Below are positions 1 through 8,841 of a stretch of DNA of 64,000 bases, one piece after another. Each line of letters starts with the position of its first letter. Positions within the stretch are counted from its first letter, which is position 1. The notes under the pieces are model-generated. The model was not told where the DNA came from. It saw only the letters and a list, made by a program, of their open reading frames with translations, and ran no database searches. The stretch comes from Pseudomonas sp. ERMR1:02 (GTDB taxonomy: Bacteria > Pseudomonadota > Gammaproteobacteria > Pseudomonadales > Pseudomonadaceae): positions 1 through 64,000 of the forward strand of contig NZ_NKJI01000014.1 in assembly GCF_002277815.1 (NCBI RefSeq). The letters run 5' to 3'. The translations under genes and the position numbers were made by a program.

Positions 1-1
1 C

Positions 2-498
2 CTGTACGAAGCCTCCGTCCCTGTTTTCCAGCAAATGCTCAATGCCCTGAGCGATGTGCTGAAAAAGGCCGAAGCCCACGCCACCGCCAAGAACATCGAC
101 CCGAACGCCTTCCTGCAAGCCCGCCTGTACCCGGACATGTTCCCGCTGGTGCGTCAGGTGCAGATCGCTGTTGATTTCAGCAAAGGCGTATCCGCGCGTC
201 TGGCCGAGATCGAATTGCCGAAGTACGACGACACCGAACCACCTTCGCCGAGCTGCAAGCGCTGATCGCCAAGGTGCTGGCGTTCATTGGCGATATCAAA
301 CCCGAGCAGATCAACGGCAAGGAAGGCATCGAGATCGTGACCCGTCCGGGCACGCCGAAAGAGAAGCGCTTCTCCGGCCAGGCTTACCTGCTGAGCTACG
401 GCCTGCCCCAGTTCTTCTTCCACGTCACCACCACTTACGCGCTGCTGCGTCATAACGGTGTGGAAGTGGGCAAACGCGATTACATGGGCGCGTTCTAA
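2..498 (+). CDS. DUF1993 family protein, 5' end outside window, one frameshift
   Basis: Function unknown; DUF1993 proteins are soluble, helical, about 170 residues long and related in fold to the DinB group. The reading frame is open from base 2, so the true start lies left of the window. After the segment YDDTE the frame shifts at about base 238, where GAACC replaces an expected GAAACC (one A missing). The second half then continues in frame to MGAF and stop at 498. Joining the two halves gives an unbroken family-like protein, so the shift is probably a sequence error. A strong terminator follows directly. Confidence 0.72.
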
Positions 499-511
499 AA
501 CGCGCGGATAC

Positions 512-550
512 AAAAAAGCCCCCGCAGCCTTGGGTTGCGGGGGCTTTTTC
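512..550 (+). terminator. Rho-independent terminator
   Basis: An A-run, a GC-rich stem (AGCCCCCGCAG with CTGCGGGGGCT-like partner, small loop) and a T-run. It ends the DUF1993 gene; the A-run on the left means it could also work from the other strand. Confidence 0.8.
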
Positions 551-581
551 ATGGGTAAACATTTTCCTGTACACCGTTGAA

Positions 582-673
582 CCTGTGGGAGCGGGCTGCT
601 CGCGAAAGCGGCGTGTCAGTCAACGTTCATTTTGAAGCTGATGCCCCTTCGTGAGCAAGCCCGCTCCCACAGG
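582..673. repeat. REP-type palindrome pair (REPIN-like)
   Basis: CCTGTGGGAGCGGGCTGCTC at the left is matched by the reverse complement GAGCAAGCCCGCTCCCACAG at the right, enclosing about 50 bases. Similar units recur at 59654, 60718, 61527 and 62466. Such extragenic palindromes are typical of fluorescens-group pseudomonads. Confidence 0.75.
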
Positions 674-922
674 GGTGGTGTGAAGCCAGACGTTCGGCTT
701 TCGCTTCTTCACCCAAGGCAAGCCGCAGCGGTGAACAGCGCATCAGTCGAAGGATCAAACCGGCCATGTTGATGGTGGCGCCGAGCGGGATCGTGTCAGA
801 CGTGATTTGCAGGTTCGTGCAACCCCGTTCGCAAACACTCTGTTAAGCTTCGCCATCCTCATTTCATGTCTGCCAGTGAGCCTTCGGGCTATCGCTGGTG
901 TCGTCGTTTTCTGGAGTTCTGC

Positions 923-2075
923 ATGCTGTTGCCCATTCTTCTGTTGTCGGCCGCCGGTTTTACGGTGCTGACTACGGAGTTCATCATCGTCGGCCTGTTG
1001 CCGGCCATCGCCCGTGACCTTGATGTCAGCATCCCGCAAGCGGGTTTGCTGGTGACGTTGTTCGCCTTCACCGTCGCCGCGTTCGGGCCGTTCCTCACGG
1101 CATATTTGCCCGCTTCGAGCGGCGCAAGCTGTTTATCTCGGTGCTGATCATGTTCGGTCTGGCCAATACTTTGGCTGCGCTGGCTCCGAACATCTGGGTG
1201 ATGGCGTTTGCCCGTTTGATTCCGGCATTGGGCCTGCCGGTTTTCTGGGCGTTGGCCAGTGAGACGGCGGTGGACATCGTCGGGCCGGACTACGCCGGGC
1301 GCGCCATCGCCAAGATCGGCTTCGGCATCGTCTGCGCCACAGTGTTCGGCATTCCGGTGGGCACGCTGATTTCCGATGCGTTCGGCTGGCGCAGTGCCTT
1401 CGCCATACTCGCGTTCATCGCCTTTGCCAAGGCGCTGTTGCTGTTTATCTACCTGCCGAAAACCAACCTGCACCAGCATCAAGTCAGTTTTCGCTCACAG
1501 TTAAAGATCCTGCGCAGCCCATTGATGGTGGGGCATGTGCTGCTGTCGATTGTGGTGTTTAGCGGCATGTTCACCGCCTATACCTACCTGGCGGACATCC
1601 TTGAGCGCCTGGCCGGCTTCAACGGTACGGTGGTCGGCTGGTGCCTGATGGGCTTCGGCGCGGTCGGCTGATCGGTAATTCGCTGGGTGGCCGCGCGGTG
1701 GATCGTCATCCGCTGGTGGCTTCGATGATGTTCTGCGCGTTCATGATTGCCGGTCTGGTAACGCTAGTGCCGAACATTCATTCACCCTTCGGACTGGCGG
1801 CGGCGATGGGCATCTGGGGCGTGACTCAGGCCGCGTTGTTCCTGGTCAGTCACGTACGCCTGATGAAGGCCGCGCCCGAAGCGCCGGCGTTCGCCGCGTC
1901 GCTGAACATCGCCGGGGCCAATCTCGGGATCGGCCTGGGCGCCATGATCGGCGGTCGGGTGATTGACAGTGTCGGCCTGCAAGGCCTTGGTTTCGCCGCA
2001 GCCGGGTTTATTCTCGCCTCGATCCTGTTGGCCATCGCGCTGATGACCTTCAAGCCCCGCGAAGTCTGCGTCTGA
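923..2075 (+). CDS. MFS transporter (DHA1/AraJ-like efflux), two frameshifts
   Basis: Inner-membrane major-facilitator protein of about 385 residues, probably an exporter of sugars or drugs; substrate unknown. The ATG at 923 starts a typical N-terminus (LLPILLLSAAGFTVLTTEFI) with transmembrane helix 1. Two one-base losses break the frame: near 1105 (TATTTGCC where TATTTTGCC is expected, giving YFARFERRKLF when corrected) and near 1671 (GGCTGATCGG where GGCCTGATCGG is expected). With both repaired the protein is continuous through twelve hydrophobic segments to EVCV. Convergent with nhaR, whose stop lies 4 bases away. Confidence 0.75.
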
Positions 2076-2079
2076 AGCC

Positions 2080-2979
2080 TCACAGTTCGGTAAACAACTC
2101 GCGTCGGGCACCTTCGGTAATGGCGACAATGCCGGGGTGCTTGACCTTGCGTTCCACCGAAATGGCGTAGAACGACTCGCTCACCGCGTCGGTCTGGCCA
2201 ATCACCTCTACGCCATATTGGCGCTTCACTTCATCGGCGATCACGCTCGGACCGATGAAAATCCCGCTACCGGATTGGCCGAAGGCCTGCATCAATGCGC
2301 TGTCGTCGAACTCGCCGACAATCTGCGGTTGTATCTGCTGTTCGGCGAACCAGCGTTGCAAGCGACTGCGCACCACGGTTTCCGGCCCTGGAATCAGCAG
2401 GGGCGCGCCGTGCAGGCTGTGGGGAAAGTCCTGACCGTAACGCGTCGCCAATTGGACTGTGGCGAAGAAGCTGATCCCGCATTCGCCGAGTTTCTGGCTG
2501 TAGCCCTTGATGTCCAGGTGCGACGGCATCGGGCTGTCGGAAATCACCAGGTCCAGGCGCTGGATCGCCAGGTCGGCCAACAAACGTTCAAGCTTGTCTT
2601 CGCGGCAGGTGATGCGCAGCGGCTCGCTCAATTCCATGGTCGGCGCGATCAGGCGATAGACGATGGATTTGGGCACCACATCGGCGACGCCGACCCGAAA
2701 CAGAATCTGCTGTTCATTGGGCTGCGCCCGCAGCATCAATTCCAGTTCGCCGCCCAGCTGAAACATTTGCTCGGCGTAGGGCAGGGCCTGCCGCCCGGCT
2801 TCGGTGAGTTCAAGTTGGCGGCCGACTCGCCGAAACAACTCTATGCCATAGGTTTGTTCGAGCAGCGATATCTGGCCGCTGATGGTCTGGGGCGTGAGAT
2901 TAAGCTGTTCGCAGGCGCGCACGATGCTGCCGGTCTTGGCCACCACCCAGAAGTAATGCAATTGCCGATAGTTGAGCAT
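2080..2979 (-). CDS. nhaR: LysR-family regulator NhaR
   Basis: LysR-type transcription factor of 299 residues, resembling NhaR, the Na+-responsive activator. Residues 4-63 form the winged helix-turn-helix (LNYRQLHYFWVVAKTGSIVR, then LTPQTISGQISLLEQ). The opening YRQLHYFWVVAK and QTISGQI motifs are characteristic of the NhaR branch. Residues 90-295 form the effector-binding domain. There is no nhaA antiporter gene beside it, so its target is not obvious from context. It is convergent with the MFS gene. The upstream gap to the small lipoprotein gene holds its promoter, which I could not define. Confidence 0.82.
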   Translation of the reverse strand: MLNYRQLHYFWVVAKTGSIVRACEQLNLTPQTISGQISLLEQTYGIELFRRVGRQLELTEAGRQALPYAEQMFQLGGELELMLRAQPNEQQILFRVGVADVVPKSIVYRLIAPTMELSEPLRITCREDKLERLLADLAIQRLDLVISDSPMPSHLDIKGYSQKLGECGISFFATVQLATRYGQDFPHSLHGAPLLIPGPETVVRSRLQRWFAEQQIQPQIVGEFDDSALMQAFGQSGSGIFIGPSVIADEVKRQYGVEVIGQTDAVSESFYAISVERKVKHPGIVAITEGARRELFTEL

Positions 2980-3114
2980 GGCGATCTACAGTTCGTAAAA
3001 ACCGAAGTATAACCGCTGAAAATACGAATTTTCCTGAAGTGTTCATCTCCCTAGAATGCGTCGCTATCAACGGGCCATCGTTATGGTGCCGTTTGTTCTA
3101 TCGAGGAAAACAAC

Positions 3115-3357
3115 ATGAAGCTTAAAACCACGGCACTGCTGATTGCGTCTTTACTGGTTCTGGCCGGTTGTGACCAAGCCGAAAAAAGCGCTCAGCAACT
3201 GATGGGTAAGGCTGCCGAAAGTGCCAAACAGGCCATCGACGACACCCACAAAGCCGCCGAGCAGGCGCTCAGCCAAGCCACCGGCGGGTTGACCAGCAAA
3301 AAAGAATCATCGGAAAAAGATGCGGAAAAAACCGAATCTTCCTCCCAGGAAATCTAA
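3115..3357 (+). CDS. Small lipoprotein of unknown function
   Basis: 80-residue exported protein. A signal peptide (MKLKTTALLIASLLVLAGC) ends in the lipobox LAGC, so lipid attachment at Cys19 is expected. The mature part is an alanine/glutamine/lysine-rich amphipathic helix (repeated AAESAKQA and KAAEQALSQA patterns) followed by a charged, serine-rich tail. No catalytic motif is visible. The start has GAGGAAAACAAC upstream, an adequate ribosome site. It ends 29 bases before the terC-type gene and may be cotranscribed with it. Confidence 0.75.
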   Translation: MKLKTTALLIASLLVLAGCDQAEKSAQQLMGKAAESAKQAIDDTHKAAEQALSQATGGLTSKKESSEKDAEKTESSSQEI

Positions 3358-3386
3358 ACCGTCTTACAGCGAGTCAGGACTGACCC

Positions 3387-4135
3387 ATGGAATACCTTTT
3401 ACAGCTAGCCGCCAGCCCCACTGCCTGGGTTGCCTTGGCCACCCTGGTGGTGATGGAAATCGTGCTTGGCATCGATAACCTGATCTTCATCTCGATCCTG
3501 ACCAACAAACTGCCCGAGCAGCATCGCCAAAAGGCGCGGCGCATCGGTATCGGCATGGCGCTGATCCTGCGACTGGGCCTGCTGAGTACCATCGCGTTCA
3601 TTGTCCAGCTGACAGCGCCTGTGATCGAAGTTCTCGGCCACGCGTTTTCGTGGAAGGACATGATCCTCATTGCCGGTGGTCTGTTCCTGTTGTGGAAAGC
3701 CACCACCGAGATCCATCACAGCATGGACCCGGCACCGGAAGATCCGAAGTCGGCGACCTCGACCGTGACCCTGGGCTTCGCCGCGGCAATCGGTCAGATC
3801 CTGATGCTGGACATGGTGTTCTCCATCGACAGCATCATTACCGCTGTCGGCATGACCGAGCATTTGCCGATCATGATCATCGCGGTAGTGGTGTCGGTAC
3901 TGGTGACGTTGCTGGCGGCTGATCCTTTGGCCAAGTTCATCAACGACAACCCGACGGTGGTGATGCTGGCCTTGGCTTCCTGATCATGATCGGCATGACG
4001 CTGATCGCCGAAGGCTTCGGCGCCCACGTACCGAAAGGCTACGTCTACGCTGCCATGGCGTTCTCGGCTGCGATCGAGGTGTTGAACATGATGTCCCGTC
4101 GGGCCAGGCAGAAGCGCGTCGCCGCTGAAGCTTGA
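3387..4135 (+). CDS. TerC family integral membrane protein, one frameshift
   Basis: TerC-type membrane protein of about 249 residues, with 7-8 transmembrane helices; the family is linked to metal (manganese) export or tellurite resistance. Family hallmarks are the acidic transmembrane motifs MEIVLGIDNLIFISI (residues 23-37) and DMVFSIDSII (about residue 144). The frame breaks near 3981: GGCTTCCTG where GGCTTTCCTG would give LALAFLIMIGM, one T missing. After repair it runs through LIAEGFGAHVPKGYVY to a stop at 4135. A terminator follows 15 bases later. The lesion is in a short T run and is probably a sequence error. Confidence 0.8.
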
Positions 4136-4149
4136 CGTGCGCTAACTGA

Positions 4150-4194
4150 AACGGCCGCATGAATTCGAAAGAGTTCAGGCGGTCGTTTTTTTTT
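4150..4194 (+). terminator. Rho-independent terminator after terC-type gene
   Basis: ACGGCCGCATGAATTC and its imperfect reverse complement around a GAAA loop, followed by a run of nine T. Confidence 0.8.
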
Positions 4195-4211
4195 GCGGTT
4201 TAAAATGCGCG

Positions 4212-4400
4212 CTAGTGGGCGGTAGCGTGACGCATAGCGGCTTTATCGGCTTTATCGGCTTTATCGGCTTTCGCCGGGGCTGCCGGTGGAACAGGGAGGT
4301 GATGGTGGCGGCGGGTGATACGCAGAACTCCCCATAACATGGCGGTGGCAACGGCCAACCAGCCGGAAATCAACATCACGATTGTCAGTGCCAGGCTCAT
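4212..4400 (-). CDS. Small single-pass membrane protein
   Basis: 62-residue protein not recognised as a named family. Residues 1-27 form one hydrophobic segment (SLALTIVMLISGWLAVATAM), then a basic/His stretch (RITRRHHH) and an alanine-lysine tail with the triplet KAD repeated three times. In DNA this is a short GGCTTTATC tandem repeat at about 4238-4270, so repeat number may vary between strains. I chose the ATG at 4400 over the longer frame from 4433 because GAGGAGG stands 7-8 bases before it. Convergent with the terC-type gene, from which it is separated by the terminator. Confidence 0.62.
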   Translation of the reverse strand: MSLALTIVMLISGWLAVATAMLWGVLRITRRHHHLPVPPAAPAKADKADKADKAAMRHATAH

Positions 4401-4621
4401 CGATGCCTCCTCTTTGCCCTGCGGCGGGCGCACGCGCTATGCAAGTGACAGTCTAGTCGCTGGCGTGTTTCAGGCTATTGACCGAAGGTCGACTGTGACC
4501 AACCAGTTCGCTCTATCGATCGCAATCAACTACCGGTTAAAGCTATACCGCTGCCGCGCGGCGCCCTATGATCGACGGCCAAGCCGGGAAGAGGATTGCC
4601 TGGCGTCTGAACAAGAGAGTG

Positions 4622-5296
4622 ATGATCGTGCGGGTAATTTCTCGAATTCTATCGGTGGCACTGATTGCGGGTTGTGTTGCCGGGTTGGCCGGCTGTGCGG
4701 GGAACGTTGCGCCGCAGATCAAGCGTCTGCCGGAACGGGTCGAACTCACTGGCAGGTTCTACCGAGGCGTGGCCAATCAAAGCGGGCCGCAAGTGCTGGC
4801 AAGCATGTTGTCCCAGCAAGGCATCGTGATCACCCCGGGTCTGCTCGACAAGCCGCTGCATTTGCCGGGTGGTGAAGCCCAACTGCAACAAAACATGCAG
4901 AACCTGGCCCGTGAATACGGAATAATGGTCTATCCACTGGACAGCAATCTGCCAGCCTTGTTGACTCAAGTGGCGGCCGGTTATCCGGTGATGGTGCGCT
5001 TTACCGAGGGTTCTGCGCTCTGGGCCGAGCCGCGTTATGCCATTCTGTCCGGGTATAACCGTCAGAAGCAGACCGTTTTGCTGCGTGCCGGGATGGATCA
5101 GCGTTTGCTGATGAGCTTCGGCTCGTTCGAATCGGCTTTCAAAGACGCTGGCGGATGGGCGGTGCTGATTCAGGCACCGACGCAGGTTCCGGCCGAAGTC
5201 GATCAGCAGCGCTGGCTCAAGGCGGCGAACGAGCTCGCCCAGGCCGGGCAGGAGCAGGCGGCGGCCAGGGCCAAAAATGCCTTGAGCGCAAAATAA
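4622..5296 (+). CDS. Lipoprotein with C39-peptidase-like fold (putative)
   Basis: Exported lipoprotein of 224 residues. A signal peptide (MIVRVISRILSVALIAGCVA) is followed by a clear lipobox LAGC. The rest (SGPQVLASMLSQQGIVITP, then LPALLTQVAAGYPVMVRF, YAILSGYNRQKQTVLL) has the layout of bacteriocin-processing C39-like domains (a Q/G-P motif, helix, and a Y-A-I-L-x-G-Y segment where the His box would be). No obvious catalytic Cys is seen, so it may be a non-catalytic member. The start at 4622 places the signal peptide at the N-terminus; an upstream in-frame ATG at 4568 would put 18 extra polar residues before it. The C-terminus is a helical, Ala/Gln-rich TPR-like tail. Confidence 0.6.
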   Translation: MIVRVISRILSVALIAGCVAGLAGCAGNVAPQIKRLPERVELTGRFYRGVANQSGPQVLASMLSQQGIVITPGLLDKPLHLPGGEAQLQQNMQNLAREYGIMVYPLDSNLPALLTQVAAGYPVMVRFTEGSALWAEPRYAILSGYNRQKQTVLLRAGMDQRLLMSFGSFESAFKDAGGWAVLIQAPTQVPAEVDQQRWLKAANELAQAGQEQAAARAKNALSAK

Positions 5297-5375
5297 GCCC
5301 GTTCGTCAACTGCCGTGCACCGCGGGGCGCAGGAGGTATCTGATAGATAAGTCCCTGGACTCCGCGGAGGTGCGT

Positions 5376-5591
5376 ATGTCTACCGATTCGAGTTTCAACG
5401 ACAAACGTCCGGAAAACGTTCCGACAACACCTGAAGAAAGTATCGATCCAGTGTTGGATCCGGACAGCCCGTTGCGAGATCCGCTGGCTCGACCGAATGT
5501 GACGCCAGCGGAGCATCCGAAAGTCTGGAGAGATCCAAGCACTGGCGACGGTATTCCGGATGACGACCAGATGCCGTTGCCCAACGATTGA
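5376..5591 (+). CDS. Small hydrophilic protein (DUF6021-like)
   Basis: 71-residue acidic, proline-rich protein, probably disordered: PENVPTTPEESIDPVLDPDS, then a WRDP-TGDGIPDDDQMP end. Similar short proteins occur widely in Pseudomonas with no known role; the family name is from memory and uncertain. The ATG at 5376 is preferred because GGAGG ends five bases before it. A terminator follows the stop by seven bases. Confidence 0.6.
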   Translation: MSTDSSFNDKRPENVPTTPEESIDPVLDPDSPLRDPLARPNVTPAEHPKVWRDPSTGDGIPDDDQMPLPND

Positions 5592-5597
5592 TAGACG

Positions 5598-5627
5598 AAA
5601 AAAAGCCCCGAGTGATCGGGGCTTTTT
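5598..5627. terminator. Bidirectional Rho-independent terminator
   Basis: AAAAAAGCCCCG, short loop AGTGAT, CGGGGCTTTTTT. It serves the convergent small-protein gene and pbpG. Confidence 0.85.
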
Positions 5628-5642
5628 GATGCTGCTGCGTTG

Positions 5643-6581
5643 TTACTTCGAAGCTTCAACCACGCCACTCTGACGATGCTTGAGGTTCTTGTCCGATTTG
5701 TATTGCAAGGCGACGGAAGGCACGGTTGTACCCTTGCCGGTTTCAACCCAATTGCGAATGCGAGTGGCGTCAGCAAAGTGGGTGTACTTGCCATAGGCGT
5801 CGAGAATCACCAGTGCAACAGGGCGATTGCCCATGTGAGTCACCAGTACCAGGCAGTGGCCTGCTTCGTTGGTGAAGCCGGTTTTAGTAAGTTCGATGTT
5901 CCAGTTCGCTTTATTGACCAGATGGTCGGTGTTGCGGAAGCCCAAGCTGTAGTTGGGCTTGCGGAACGACACGGTTTTTTCCTTGGTGGTACTCAATTGC
6001 GTTAGCAGCGGGTACTTGTGCGCGGCGATCAACAGTTTGCTCAGGTCGCGGGCAGTGGATACGTTGCGTGGCGAGAGACCGGTCGGCTCGACGAAATGGG
6101 TGTTGGTCATGCCAAGCGCCCTGGCCTTGGCATTCATCGCGGCGATAAACGCGGCATAACCGCCCGGATAGTGGTGGGCAAGACTCGCGGCAGCGCGGTT
6201 CTCAGAAGACATCAGCGCAATCAGCAGCATTTCCCGGCGCGGCATTTCGCTGTTGAGTTTGACCCGGGAAAACACGCCTTTCATTTCTGGCGTGTCGCTG
6301 ATGTTGATGTTGATGTACTCGTCCATGTTCTGCCTGGCTTCAACAATGACCAGGCCGGTCATCAGCTTGCTGACGGAAGCGATCGGTACAACCACGTCAG
6401 GTTTGCTGGCGTAGATGACTTTGTTGGTCTGCAGATCCAGCAGCAATGCACTGCCGGAAGCGATCTTGAGTTGCGAGGTGTCTCGCGGCGCCGCGGTAGT
6501 ATCGCCAGCGCTGGCAATTGGCGTGATGAAAGTCCCTGTAACTGCAAACAATACGCTCAGGATGGAAAGACGGATTTTCAC
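5643..6581 (-). CDS. pbpG: D-alanyl-D-alanine endopeptidase (PBP7)
   Basis: Periplasmic penicillin-binding protein of about 312 residues that cuts peptidoglycan cross-links. The three active-site motifs are present: SVSK (Ser69, Lys72), SEN (Ser126, Asn128) and KTG (residue 233). A signal peptide (MKIRLSILSVLFAVTGTFIT...ASA) is cleaved after about residue 26. The start is taken as GTG at 6581 because it places the signal peptide at the N-terminus; the longer frame reaches 6713 but adds an implausible leader. There is only a weak ribosome site, so the start is not certain. Confidence 0.85.
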   Translation of the reverse strand: MKIRLSILSVLFAVTGTFITPIASAGDTTAAPRDTSQLKIASGSALLLDLQTNKVIYASKPDVVVPIASVSKLMTGLVIVEARQNMDEYININISDTPEMKGVFSRVKLNSEMPRREMLLIALMSSENRAAASLAHHYPGGYAAFIAAMNAKARALGMTNTHFVEPTGLSPRNVSTARDLSKLLIAAHKYPLLTQLSTTKEKTVSFRKPNYSLGFRNTDHLVNKANWNIELTKTGFTNEAGHCLVLVTHMGNRPVALVILDAYGKYTHFADATRIRNWVETGKGTTVPSVALQYKSDKNLKHRQSGVVEASK

Positions 6582-6760
6582 GCTGGCAGACTCATAAAGT
6601 GTTGATACGCCGTTTATGTAACGGGCTATTTCGTAAAAAGCGCGACATTCTGGAGTATGGCTGAATAACTGTCGATGGTTGTTCGCGGGAGGGGTGAAAA
6701 CCCTTGGAAACATGAAAAAAAAGTCATTTTCCGGCGGATGGTCGATCCTGTTTCGCGGGC

Positions 6761-6790
6761 AAAAAAAACCCCGCCATGGGCGGGGTTCCT
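6761..6790 (-). terminator. Rho-independent terminator of folD
   Basis: Read on the minus strand: GGAACCCCGCCCATGGCGGGG followed by eight T. It lies 30 bases after the folD stop. Confidence 0.85.
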
Positions 6791-6819
6791 TGAGTCACTG
6801 GCTAGCTCGGCAACGAGGC

Positions 6820-7674
6820 TCAGCTGTGCAGGGTTTCGGCCGCGTACAGCGTGTTTTCCAGCAGGCAGGCTCGGGTCATCGGACCGACGCCGCCCGGTAC
6901 CGGAGTGATCCAGCTGGCGCGGGGCAGGGCGGTTTCGTAAATAACGTCACCGACCAGTTTGCCGTCGTCCTGACGGTTGATGCCGACGTCGATCACGATC
7001 GCGCCTTCCTTGATCCACTCACCCTTGACCAGGCCAGGCTTGCCGGCGGCCACCACGACCAGGTCGGCACGACCGACGTGGCCGGCCAGATCCTTGGTGA
7101 AGCGGTGAGTGACGGTCACGGTGCAACCGGCCAGCAACAGTTCCATCGCCATCGGGCGGCCAACAATGTTGGAAGCACCGACAACCACCGCGTTCATCCC
7201 GTACAAATCGGCACCAGTGCTTTCCAGCAAGGTCATGATGCCTTTGGGCGTGCATGGACGCAGCAGCGGAATGCGTTGGGCCAGGCGACCGACGTTATAA
7301 GGATGGAAGCCGTCAACGTCTTTGTCCGGGCGAATGCGCTCCAGCAATTTGGACGCGTCCAGGTGTTCAGGAAGGGGAAGCTGCAACAGAACGCCGTCAA
7401 TCGCCGGATCGTCATTGAGGCGATCGATCAGATCGGCCAGCGCTTCTTGAGTGGTTTCGCAAGGCATGTCATAAGCTTGGGAAAGGAAGCCAACCTCTTC
7501 ACAGTCTTTACGCTTGTGCGAGACATAAACCTGAGAGGCAGGATCGCTGCCGACCAGGATCACCGCGAGGCCTGGCGTGCGCAGGCCTTGCTGGCGACGC
7601 TCGGTGACGCGTTGGGCGATCTGCTGGCGCAGGCTGGCGGCGATCGATTTGCCGTCGATTAGTTGTGCAGTCAT
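6820..7674 (-). CDS. folD: Bifunctional methylenetetrahydrofolate dehydrogenase/cyclohydrolase
   Basis: Cytosolic enzyme of 284 residues that interconverts 5,10-methylene-, methenyl- and 10-formyl-tetrahydrofolate in one-carbon metabolism. Signatures seen: YVSHKRKDCEEVG with the catalytic Lys (about residue 56), QLPLPEHLD, the Rossmann NADP-binding segment VVGASNIVGRPMAMELL (about 163-180) and the C-terminal PVPGGVGPMT. The length matches the family. In Pseudomonas folD stands next to the Arg/His/Leu/His tRNA cluster and tig, exactly as here. Confidence 0.95.
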   Translation of the reverse strand: MTAQLIDGKSIAASLRQQIAQRVTERRQQGLRTPGLAVILVGSDPASQVYVSHKRKDCEEVGFLSQAYDMPCETTQEALADLIDRLNDDPAIDGVLLQLPLPEHLDASKLLERIRPDKDVDGFHPYNVGRLAQRIPLLRPCTPKGIMTLLESTGADLYGMNAVVVGASNIVGRPMAMELLLAGCTVTVTHRFTKDLAGHVGRADLVVVAAGKPGLVKGEWIKEGAIVIDVGINRQDDGKLVGDVIYETALPRASWITPVPGGVGPMTRACLLENTLYAAETLHS

Positions 7675-7805
7675 TGCGCGTGATTAACCATCGAGAGGGG
7701 AAAAAAAGAGAACGCATTCTCGCATGTCGTGAGGTGAGGGCAAAGGCGCTTGGTCTGCAAATTGCCCTAACTCCTTTAATTAAATGAATTTTTTTTAAAA
7801 AGCAT

Positions 7806-7834
7806 TTGACGACCTTCGGGGGGCTCTATACTAT
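7806..7834 (+). promoter_or_regulatory. Sigma-70-type promoter of the tRNA cluster
   Basis: TTGACG at 7806-7811 and TACTAT at 7829-7834 with a 17-base spacer (an overlapping TATACT at 7827 gives 15). It lies about 115 bases before the first tRNA and after an AT-rich stretch that could act as an UP element. Confidence 0.55.
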
Positions 7835-7949
7835 TCGTCGCACTTGTCGGGCACAGCCTAGCACTGGTTAAGAAGGTCGAGTGGAATCAAGGTTCTGCAA
7901 GGCTGGAAAGCACTTAGTATGTAGTCCTCCAAGAGTACAGACTAATAAG

Positions 7950-8026
7950 GCGCCCGTAGCTCAGCTGGATAGAGCATCCGCCTTCTAAGCGGATGGTCGC
8001 AGGTTCGAGTCCTGCCGGGTGCGCCA
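7950..8026 (+). tRNA. tRNA-Arg (anticodon TCT)
   Basis: Cloverleaf with acceptor GCGCCCG paired to CGGGTGC, encoded CCA end, D-arm GCTCAGCTGGATAGAGC, anticodon loop CTTCTAA between TCCGC and GCGGA, and T-loop TTCGAGT. First gene of a four-tRNA cluster. Confidence 0.95.
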
Positions 8027-8057
8027 TTAGGCAGCTTTGGCACAAGTAACGCGATAT

Positions 8058-8134
8058 GGTGGGCGTAGCTCAGTTGGTAGAGCACGGGATTGTGACTCCC
8101 GTTGTCGTGGGTTCGATCCCCATCGTCCACCCCA
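8058..8134 (+). tRNA. tRNA-His (anticodon GTG), copy 1
   Basis: Cloverleaf with the extra 5' G (G-1 opposite C73) expected of tRNA-His, anticodon loop around GTG (GGGATTGTGACTCCC), T-loop TTCGATC and encoded CCA. Followed by its own hairpin at 8142-8174. Confidence 0.95.
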
Positions 8135-8141
8135 TATTTCG

Positions 8142-8174
8142 AAAGGCGCCAGATGAACAGTCTGGCGCCTTTGC
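8142..8174 (+). terminator. Hairpin after tRNA-His copy 1
   Basis: AAAGGCGCCAGA, loop TGAACAG, TCTGGCGCCTTT. The T-run is short (TTTGCTTT), so it may act as a processing site or partial terminator within the tRNA transcript. Confidence 0.6.
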
Positions 8175-8190
8175 TTTAAGGCTTCAATCC

Positions 8191-8275
8191 GCGGATGTGG
8201 TGGAATTGGTAGACACACTGGATTTAGGTTCCAGCGCCGCGAGGCGTAAGAGTTCGAGTCTCTTCATCCGCACCA
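8191..8275 (+). tRNA. tRNA-Leu (anticodon TAG)
   Basis: 85-base class II tRNA with acceptor GCGGATG paired to CATCCGC, anticodon loop TTTAGGT between CTGGA and TCCAG, a variable arm (CGCCGCGAGGCG), T-loop TTCGAGT and encoded CCA. Confidence 0.95.
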
Positions 8276-8362
8276 AATAAAGCTTCACTCATGCCGGTTG
8301 GCTTGGTTGGGGCTCAACAAGAAGTCGTTTGGCTTCGTTGTTGGTAAGTTGTTACGCAATAT

Positions 8363-8439
8363 GGTGGGCGTAGCTCAGTTGGTAGAGCACGGGATTGTGA
8401 CTCCCGTTGTCGTGGGTTCGATCCCCATCGTCCACCCCA
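8363..8439 (+). tRNA. tRNA-His (anticodon GTG), copy 2
   Basis: Identical in sequence to the copy at 8058-8134, including the G-1 and CCA. The flanks are also repeated (ATATGGTGGG before, ATATTTTGAAAGGCGCC after), showing that the gene was duplicated together with its terminator. Confidence 0.95.
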
Positions 8440-8446
8440 TATTTTG

Positions 8447-8482
8447 AAAGGCGCCAGATTTAACAGTCTGGCGCCTTTTTTG
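8447..8482 (+). terminator. Terminator of the tRNA cluster
   Basis: AAAGGCGCCAGATT, loop, TCTGGCGCC followed by TTTTTTG. Same stem as the hairpin after copy 1 but with a full T-run. Confidence 0.8.
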
Positions 8483-8841
8483 TTTCAGAGATTTGAGAGT
8501 TCGGCGGCCGCCGGTTCCGGGTCGCAGGGGTAGGGCGTTTCGTCGTATTTATGTTTCTCGATGATGCTGCGCTGCCCGCCGGCCTTGCGCGCAAGATCGG
8601 CTGTCAGGGAGATGATTGGCAACCTCTTCTATATATAGAAGGGTTGGCGCAGAGCCTTGGCGTGATTGGCTGTATTTGCCACCGGGGCGAGGTGCATTCG
8701 TGCATTCGCACCTATAAATTGCCTGGTGCGTTTTTACCCGTTTTCAGTAGGGTGACTTCTTGAGTTTGACCCACTAGAATGCATGCCCTTGATTCTGGGG
8801 TCGGAAACGGCCGGCTAACGTCTGTGCAACGAGGAATATCC
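8483..8841 (+). other. Gap before tig, no gene supported
   Basis: No convincing gene in 359 bases. A 70-codon frame at 8551-8763 lacks a ribosome site and family features. TAGAAT at 8775-8780 is a possible -10 for tig, with only a weak -35 (GTGACT). An AT-rich palindrome (CTTCTATATATAGAAG) sits at about 8626-8641. Confidence 0.45.

Noticed and set aside
2137..3012. 291-codon plus-strand frame opposite nhaR
   Set aside because: Shadow of nhaR, which has an unmistakable LysR sequence on the minus strand.
7942..8280. Small frames over the tRNA cluster
   Set aside because: They run through the tRNA genes and have no coding features.
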